Positions 56,710 to 64,000 of a stretch of 64,000 nt of DNA are shown one piece after another. Source of the DNA: Iris pallida (lineage: Eukaryota; Streptophyta; Magnoliopsida; Asparagales; Iridaceae). Position 1 is the stretch's first letter, and each line of letters opens with the position of its first letter. The notes under the pieces were generated by a model. The model was not told where the DNA came from, did not search any database, and worked only from the letters and a program-made list of their open reading frames with translations. The translations under genes were made by a program, and so were the position numbers. The stretch lies in assembly GCA_029216955.1 (NCBI GenBank), contig JANAVB010006999.1:895853-959852 (forward strand), given 5' to 3'.

Positions 56710-57146
56710 CTGCATAGACGACACACAAGCATCAAGTTTGTGTGTTAAGCCTGGCACCAAAGATTCATTCTACGTGAATTGACTGAATAATTTTAATTCT
56801 TAATTTTTTTAATAAATCACGACAATTAAGAAGGATATGCTGATAAAAGAACAACAGATATAAAACAGAAAAGAATCATTTGCTTTTAGTTATTCATTTA
56901 GCAGCATATGACTCAACAGTGATCATAAGAAAAAGGAAACTATAAAATAGAGAATCACTATTGTAGCAAACTGCAGAATTGAAGATGAACCTTTTCATTG
57001 CAAGAGAACGATTACAACAGGTCATGGAATAAATTAAGAATAAACATTCAACTGGAATGAATGATGCTGACAACATTGAAGAGAGAGTTCTTAGACTCCT
57101 TAGTGCACAAGAAGATCTACCTATGTACAAGTTCAAATAAACTATG

Positions 57147-57298
57147 TTAATAGTGTCCTATGTTGCACGGACACGGGAAAATGGTGTTCGTATCATATCG
57201 TGTGCAATACCTGTATCTGTGTCTGTATTCGTGCAAAACAGATGCTTGTGGTACCTATCTGAATATGTCAGTATCCATATCCGTATTCATGCAACATG
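57147..57298. mobile_element. short hAT-like MITE, TGTTGCACGGACACGG ends
   Basis: The left end CCTATGTTGCACGGACACGG and the right end on the other strand TCCATGTTGCATGAATACGG match. The interior has GTATCTGTGTCTGTATTCG repeats. It is related to 33803-33886. Confidence 0.6.
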
Positions 57299-57629
57299 GA
57301 TCATGTCAGACTTTGGTACAAGGCCTCTTCTAGAAAGAAGGTTCCAAAGAGAATTGTACATGCAAATATATGAGAGCCTGTTGCTAGACTGCAATGCGAA
57401 GCAATAGAAAATTTAAATCAGGAAGTGTATATAACAGAATTCCTTGAAGTCCATCCTTGTCTGATACGTGCAGAGATGGGTCATCATTGATCCAAAGGCA
57501 TCCACCATGATCATGGACATGAATTTAGTGGATGCATGAACGCCGAATTATAAAAATTACTTACAGGCTACCAATTCAAGGTTATCACTACAATCATCTT
57601 CATCACATTCTTTCAGGGTGACTAGTGTC

Positions 57630-58430
57630 TAGTGATGTCAAGGCCCGCACCTAGGCACAAAAGCGAAGCACAAATGAGGCATAGCGCATGTATCCCTTTT
57701 ACGAGGCGCATGCCTCTAGGATTTAGGCGCACAACTTTAGGCTATTGAAGTACAATAAATGTGTGCCTGAGTAAAATGACTGGGTTAAAATGCAGCAGGT
57801 GTTGGAGGAGGGAGGGAAAATATTATGTTACCAGCCAATAAAAATTGGTGGCTTGAAATTTGCGACAATGCTCTGACGAAGCGAGAAAGCTTATTCAGAA
57901 GGTAATGAAGAGAAAGTGCTACAAGAATAATTTGATCAAGAAGAAAGAGAGAATTTTTAGAGTTAAAGTATGACTATGGCTTTTAGGTTTTCGCTCAGGA
58001 AAATGCTTGATCTTTGTAAGGTGATAGACCATGGAGTAACCTTTTGGAGTCGTTCTCATGAAAAGGTAATTTTGCATCTACTACATGGCTTAACCTTGAT
58101 TTTATTAAATCAATCTCTCGGGCTTAGGCCCGCGTCTAGTTCGCTACATGTTGATTCTCGATTATTCTACATTTGATACATCCTTCATGAATCCACCGCT
58201 CGGACCGATCTCCATTGCACGCTACTCATGTTGGTCAGAAGACCCGCAATCCTCTTGTCCAGGTAGACCGCTCATCATTGTACAGCTCTCAATTATCTAC
58301 TATCTAAATATCTTAGTTTACCCCCCTTCAATATTCAAGCGCATAGTGCCCAAAGGATTCGAACAACCGAAATGGTTTCTTGGGTCTCTCTCTCTGTGTC
58401 TCCAAGACTGAACTACTTATAGTTGTGCTT
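57630..58430. other. AUG6 intron, no gene recognised
   Basis: Contains a short GGCGCA/AGGCGCATGCC repeat cluster near 57645-57745, possibly a MITE remnant, and otherwise unremarkable sequence. Confidence 0.35.
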
Positions 58431-58435
58431 GTTGA

Positions 58436-58622
58436 CAATAATTATAAACCAATCCTAATGTGGCCAGTGAGTATTGAACTCAAAATGTCCTACTTATAAT
58501 CTCATCAATTTACCAAACAGGACACTATTTGATTCCTAAAAATTGTAAAATACATTTAATATAGTAGGTTTTGAGTTCAATACTCGCTAGTCACATTATG
58601 GTTGGTTTATAAAAATTATAAA
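58436..58622. repeat. inverted repeat of about 55 + 55 bases
   Basis: AATTATAAACCAATCCTAAT with GTATTGAACTCAAAA.GTCCTAC at the left is mirrored by GTAGGTTTTGAGTTCAATAC with ATTATGGTTGGTTTAT at the right, about 70 bases apart. It is a small foldback. Confidence 0.75.
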
Positions 58623-58663
58623 TACATTGAATATAGAAGTTAACTACTTAACCAATTGGATTA

Positions 58664-58664
<1 letters not shown>

Positions 58665-58713
<49 letters not shown>
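58665..58713. repeat. (TA)n microsatellite
   Basis: About 24 TA repeats. Confidence 0.97.
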
Positions 58714-58718
<5 letters not shown>

Positions 58719-59439
58719 CTTTCGGGCAAGCTTTTTCTCTTGCACCTTGTATCTCTAGCGATACGGGGGTCTTAGCACCTTGAGTGTGCCTTCCACGTGA
58801 CTATATTAAGTTGACATATAACAATTCTTAAAACTAAAACTTATCTATTTCGACATAGGCCCCAAAAATATTTTTATTTGCACTCGCATATTTAGCATAA
58901 CCCCAAATTTTATAATATATTTGATATAAGTGCCCCTTGGAAGCCCTTCTAATAAGAGTTTTATATTATTCAAGAGGATTGTGAACAAAATGTAATAGAT
59001 ACAAAATGTACTAATTGACCTGAGGGTGATTGGCACCACTTGGATAACTTCTAAAAAAATTGGACTCCAATAAGATATTTATGTGTCATCATCCATAATA
59101 ATGAGAGACATCAATCTCACAAGCCTTGCTATGAATCAAACGAGTCTAGTCCATAAGCAAGTTAAATAGGCGTGATCTTCACTCATAGATGATAAATCAT
59201 ATTCTCACAACATAGTGGGAACGAGATTATAAGAGGACATGTCAACTTAAGGCATAACATGGACACTCCAAAACACACTAGGACACGTCAACATCAATAT
59301 CGTGTCTGTGTTGTCGTGTTTGAGTGTTTGAATCATGTTGTGTCCTATACATGTTTGTGCATTATACATGTTAGTGTTCCCGTGTTTGAATCATGATGTA
59401 TCCTATACGTGTTCGTGCAATATAGTCGGTATACAGAAG

Positions 59440-59816
59440 CAGTGTTCTAAATGGCGCCCGCCTAAGCCGCCTAGGCGGCGCCGCGGTAGGCGGTCCCTCT
59501 CCGCACCGCTTTGCTGTAGGCGGTGGAGCAGGCGGCCAATGCGAGCGCCTAGATGGATAAATACTTTACAAAATATTTTGGCCAAAAAGGTTTTTTTAAA
59601 CATTATGGGCCTAACAACACTAAAATTTTATAAATCTTCGTTCTACAACTTAGTTATGCATGGAACACCCTTAAAATATGCATATTATGCAAAAAAACAG
59701 TGGTAAAATAGTAAAAAATGTTCAAAATGTATCAACCGCCTAGGCGGCCTAGGCGGTAGGCGGACTCTCTCCGCCGCGCACCCGCCTACCGCCGTTTATA
59801 ACCTTGTACAGAAGCT
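59440..59816. mobile_element. hAT-type MITE with CCGCCTAGGCGG subterminal arrays
   Basis: The ends are CAGTGTTCTAAATGGCGCC and, opposite strand, CAAGGTTATAAACGGCGG. TACAGAAG flanks both sides exactly (59432-59439 and 59817-59824). GGCGG/CCGCC and the palindrome CCGCCTAGGCGG cluster just inside both ends, and the middle is AT-rich. It is in the large AUG6 intron. Confidence 0.92.
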
Positions 59817-59829
59817 TATTAAAACCCTA

Positions 59830-61300
59830 AAAAAGTACAAATTAATCCACACATTTACTTGAATGTAGTATCTGTCACAATCGCTTGGACAAGGACACAA
59901 ATTCAGACAGACATGACACGGATCTAAGGCATGGTAGTTTCATAATTAAAGAATACAAATTCAAACACTAGGTTTCGTACTTATGAATAAGGGGTGGGTG
60001 AGGGTGGAGGGAAGAAATTGGTGATTTTGAATTGGACAGTTCGGTTGTCTAAGATCCTCCCGTTCCACCTGAAACGTATTGGTTTTGGCTGATACTTAAT
60101 ACTTACAAATACAACATGGAGAGAGACCACAATCATGTTAAGTACATATAAAGAAATTATAACTAATGTGTGGACTTGGTCCACAAACGTAGAGAAACAA
60201 TATGTTGTTCGTCCACAAATATTAGTGTTAATACTTATAAATTAGAGTGGATTTTAATTAGATCAAGCCTATAAATTTTGTTTATCTTTGCCATGTTATG
60301 TATAACACTAATATTTGAAATCAACCAACTCTAAACAAGCCTATTAGACCCCTTCTCTCACAAAATATATAATAGACCAATCCTTACCTTCACATAAAAG
60401 CCAACCAAACATCTATCAATCCGACCATGTCCAAGTCAAGTTGCAGAACCCAAAAATCCAAACAATGAAGTTGACGGTCATATGTTAGGGTTCATATACA
60501 TATATTTCATCTTCCTCTTCCACTCCTTCGAAGAGTCACAGCTAGCATAACCTTCGACTAATAGCTCCAATTGTCGAGATTGAATAAAGAGTTTCAAGAA
60601 CGATAATCAGCAATAAATGGTATGTTTATTGTGTATATTCTCTTTATTGCCTTCTTTTGTTTTGGATTCATGAGCCAAACCAAAATATTTGAGACAAAGG
60701 CGACGTCATTGTTGTTGATTCATTATAAAATGTGACTTTAGCAAGTATAAGCCGTTTCTGGTCCAATCAGATCAATCTATGTCCGGCAATTGGTCACACA
60801 TCTGGGAGTATTTGGAAATGATTGTGGCCTAGTGTATTTACGATGAATTGTTGATGTGTTACAACACCAGAGCACTTTCTTGAAATAAACTTTATCCTTA
60901 TAATTGCCGTCCAAAACGGTAAATATCTTATTATTAGGCTGAGGATCCCATGCTTCTTTGATGTTAGCACCATCCTTGGATCATGGATTCTTTTCTAATT
61001 CAATACAGGAACCCAACACAACTATATCCAACCCCAGAAACTGTAATGACCCCTATATATATATATTATAATAATAATAATAACAATAATAATAATAGTA
61101 ATAATAATAACAATAATGCAACTAGGAGCCTATTAAAGCGAAGAGAATGAAAAAATAACTACAAAGCAACCAATGATATGAACCAATAATGGACCTAACT
61201 CATGGTCTCGATATGATATCAGTCAAAAATTAAGTCAACTTTGCACTATGAAAAATTCACTTACATGCATGTTAAAGGCAGTCATTTTGTCCTCTTAGGC
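59830..61300. other. AUG6 intron spacer, no gene recognised
   Basis: AT-rich sequence with a TAA/AATAAT trinucleotide tract at 61065-61118. No RNA gene or ORF with a known domain was found. Confidence 0.5.
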
Positions 61301-61304
61301 GGCC

Positions 61305-61810
61305 TGTCACGGACTTAGTGTTTTAGGCTACACTTCGACCCGTGCGGCGCACTATCTTCCTCCTCGAAGAGTCGTGCAAGCCTTCCCCCGACGCTTAGCT
61401 AGATCGCTAAGGCGATATTGAGAATAATGTGGAACAAGAGAGAGAGAGTGGAAGATTAAAACTTCACTATACTAGAAAATACTACAATTTAGGGTGGTGA
61501 GGTACAAATGAGGCCTCCCCCCTTATTTATAATGGCTCATAGAGCTTTACATGAAAACTTCTGAAAAGAATATTCCAGGGATTATTCTTCCTACCATAAC
61601 TGGAATGGCATATTCCAGTATTATTCCCTAAGAACATAAAAGGAAACTTCTCGGGCCATCCAGAAAGATCTTGGGCCGCCTAGAACGATTTTGGGCTTTC
61701 CGGAGAGATCCACTATTTTCTATAATGTTCTGGAAGCTTCCCGCATAACCCTGGTCCGTGGAGGGTTATGCAAATCCGTCTCGGTGGGGCGTAAACTTTT
61801 GTGCGTGACA
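61305..61810 (-). repeat. 3' LTR of the gypsy element
   Basis: It starts TGTCACGCACAAAAG directly after the polypurine tract and ends GTCCGTGACA at 61305 (506 bases). The TGTCACG/CGTGACA inverted ends are usual for this group. A TATA motif (ATTATAAATAAGG, 61521-61533) is inside. Confidence 0.8.
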
Positions 61811-62911
61811 TTCTCCCCCACCTGTTTCTTCGACGTCCTCGTCGACGGGTGCAGCAAGTCTCGTGCGGCACTTCCCTTTGTCCATCTTCTCCTCAAGATC
61901 GGAAGCAAACTGGTTCGTCGCACCAACTCTGGCCTTGGTCCGTGCCCTCCTCGGCACATAACGAATCTCATACGGACTGTCGAGTCGTTGATTCCCCTCG
62001 TCTCGTGGCTGTATATGGTTATGCACACCTCCGCGCATGCGAGCCCCCTTGCAAGCCTGTCGACCCGAATGTCCCTCACGAGCCTTGAGCAACTCCTTGC
62101 GCGAGTTACTCCGCCTCGTCGCTTCTGCCTCCGCGCATCTTGCGACATGCTTCTCTGCCCTCGAGCCCATCCTGGTAGCACGGTCCACCTCCCTCCGCGG
62201 AAGTGGCTCCTCGGGACGCCCCTTTGCAACACCATTGGTCTCGCACGAAAGGCCTTCCTCCTCGAAGCGTTCCTTCCTCTCGAGCACCACTAGGTATGCC
62301 GTCTCCCTTTTGCCACATCTCTTGAGCTGAATAGCGGATATAGCTTTCCCCTTCGAAGGTTTGCCACGTGCACCTTTCACCATGCACGATGAGCCTTCCT
62401 CCATAAAACCGACAACTCCCAAATGTGGCATCGAAATCGCCTTAGCCGCGATAAGGAAATCCATGCCCAGTATCATCTTGAAGTCATCCAGCGACGTAAC
62501 AGTGAAATTGGCAACACCCGACCAATTTTCCACCGCTATGCGGACCCCCTTGGCTACCCCCTGCACGGGGTGCGCCTCCGCATTGACCGCCTTCATCATG
62601 CCCGAATCTTCCTCCAAGGCTAGACCCAAGCGACGGACTTCCGCGCCCGTGATGAAGTTATGAGTGGCGCCCGTGTCAACCAACGCCCGTGTGCTCATGT
62701 CATTGATCCTCACATCAACGTACATGAGCTCCCTGCTCGGAGTCCTCGATACAGCAGACTTGGTCTTCACGGTGTTGAGTAAGCGCAAAGCTCCCATGTG
62801 CGCTTCCACTTCGCACTCTCGTCCTCCACCTCCTCGCTTTGGACGACATTCACACGCATGCTCCTCCTCGAACAATTCCGAGCAAAGTGCTTCTCTCCGC
62901 ATATGAAGCAT
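61766..62911 (-). pseudogene. gypsy protease plus tail of a pol with most domains deleted
   Basis: The frame contains VDVRINDMSTRALVDTGATH (catalytic DTGA), then MILGMDFL typical of Ty3/gypsy retropepsin. About 190 mostly charged residues follow without RT signatures, into CHAQKFTPHRDGFA within the LTR. It is in another frame than gag, with the switch at about 62770-62910. Confidence 0.75.
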
Positions 62912-64000
62912 GAAACAACTCGTTCGGGTTGGACCTTCTCGTGCTTCTTCCGCTCGGACAGACCCTCCTTAGGAGAGCTCTCCTGCTCTCCCCCACCATT
63001 CTCCTTGGTGGACTTTGGCTTGGCCTCGGCATCGTTGTCGTCCCACATGTACTCGACGAGCCGCTCAGCTGCTGCCACGACGGTGTTCAAGTCTTGCACC
63101 CTCTGTCGCTGCAATTCTTGAGCCGTCCAAGGTTTGAGTCCATCGAGGAAGTAGAACAAACGATCCTCCTCGCCCATGCTAGATATCGCGAGCATCAAGC
63201 GTGTAAACTCCGCGACGTACTCCTTGATCGTCCCGGTATGCTTGAGTTGCCGCAAGCTCCGCCTCGCTGCAAACTCCACATTCTCTGGATAGAATTGGGA
63301 CTTGATCTCCTTCTTGAGATCCTCCCAAGTCTCTATCGAACACAAACCCTTCTCGGCTTCCGTGCACCTTCGACGCCACCACAGCATCGCATCGTCTGTG
63401 AAGTAGAGTGAAGTAATATCCACCTTCTCGGCGTCATCGTTGATGTGCAACGCCTTGAAGTACCGCTCCACATTCCACAAGAAGTTCTCAACTTTTTTGG
63501 CATCACGCACCCCGCTGAAGTATTTTGGCTCAGGGATCTTCCTTCGCCTTGGTGCCTCCATACTCGAAGGTCCACCGTTCGCAACGGCCTTCTCCAAGAC
63601 GACAACTTTGGTCTTGAGTTCTCCGCAACTCTCGACCATGGTCTTCAGCTCCTCGTAGCCTTAGACCTTCCTACGCAAGTCCTCAATCTCCGCACGATTC
63701 TCCTTGAGCTCCTCCTCAAGTACGGATCGGATCTCTTGGAATTGCTCCCGAAAGATTGCCATGGATGAAGTGACGTCACTCTCCAGCCAATCGAAGTACT
63801 CTTCTAGTCTCGTGTTGCTTTGCTCCACGGAGCCCATGCGCATCTCCATGTCCCTCGAACCCGTCTCCAAGACCTCAACACGTTCGGCAAGACCGGCAAG
63901 GCTACGCTCCACCGCAGTTTTCTTGCTCTTGCCCCTCTTGTGCGTCTTGCCGTGCCCCTCCTTAGGCGACGTGGATCCCTCCTGAACGTTCTCGGATGTC
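62767..64000 (-). pseudogene. gypsy gag with one internal stop
   Basis: An N-terminal coiled coil (AERVEVLETGSRD, LEEYFDWLESD) runs to an in-frame TAA at 63661-63663. The same frame then continues with PRRRKIPEPKYFSGVRDAKK, the retrotransposon-gag core (VENFLWNVERYFKAL, WWRRR, LRQLKHTGTIKEYVAEFTRL), and a zinc knuckle CFICGEKHFARNC (CX2CX3HX4C). The frame ends at 62767. The gag start is right of the window. Confidence 0.85.

Larger units (their letters stand above)
61305..64000 (-). mobile_element. Ty3/gypsy element without RT/integrase, 3' part
   Basis: From right to left on the minus strand: gag (open to the window edge), aspartic protease, a charged tail, a polypurine tract (GGTGGGGGAGAA at about 61811-61822) and a 3' LTR. 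No reverse transcriptase, RNase H or integrase lies between protease and LTR, so this is an internally deleted or gag-protease-only element. It lies in the large AUG6 intron. CGGCC at 61300-61304 would be one target duplication copy. Confidence 0.85.

Overview
The window is plant nuclear DNA, most likely from an angiosperm. It carries spliced genes for a chloroplast protein (HHL1) and a plant-type augmin subunit (AUG6), plant-type Ty1/copia and Ty3/gypsy retrotransposons, LINE relics, and many short terminal-inverted-repeat (TIR) elements. No prokaryotic operon signals are visible. The species cannot be fixed from the sequence alone. Exons are GC-rich islands in AT-rich, transposon-filled introns, which points to a genome with expanded introns.

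Four host genes are recognisable, all on the minus strand. (1) 5115-5399 is exon 1 of an HHL1-like chloroplast protein. The rest should lie left of the window, because a copia element (1-4849) sits where intron 1 would be. (2) 8819-25011 is a six-exon RING (C3HC4) E3 ligase gene. Its RING is split over exons 3-6, and intron 4 is 13.7 kb. (3) 27645-43050 is a two-exon PP2A regulatory subunit B' (B56) gene with a 13.9-kb intron. (4) 51066-56709 holds the last seven exons of AUG6 (augmin subunit 6). Its 5' part lies right of the window, across an intron longer than 7.2 kb that contains a Ty3/gypsy element (61305-64000). All exon joins keep frame and phase, so the genes look functional despite the insertions.

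The giant introns and spacers hold the unusual material. RING intron 4 contains a 55-60-bp tandem array, an 18S-rRNA-like scrap, a LINE gag-like scrap, several MITEs, an exact 1300-bp tandem triplication (13191-17090), a (TA)n tract, and a 4.3-kb foldback element (17635-21945). The two arms of the foldback each carry a TATA box and a related short ORF, pointing at each other. The PP2A intron has LINE relics, a 20-21-bp minisatellite, and hAT-like elements. Between PP2A B' and AUG6 lie a copia solo-LTR-like relic, a three-level nest of inverted-repeat elements with a 275-bp hairpin built of GGACTGCCAGAA palindromes, a long-TIR element with GC-rich cargo, and a Mutator-type MITE with a perfect 9-bp target duplication.

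The genes do not form a pathway. They cover photosystem II protection (HHL1), ubiquitination (RING protein), PP2A targeting (B'), and microtubule nucleation (AUG6). The most notable signals are the intact genes stretched by about 14-kb introns, the facing-promoter foldback, and the nested palindrome hairpin.
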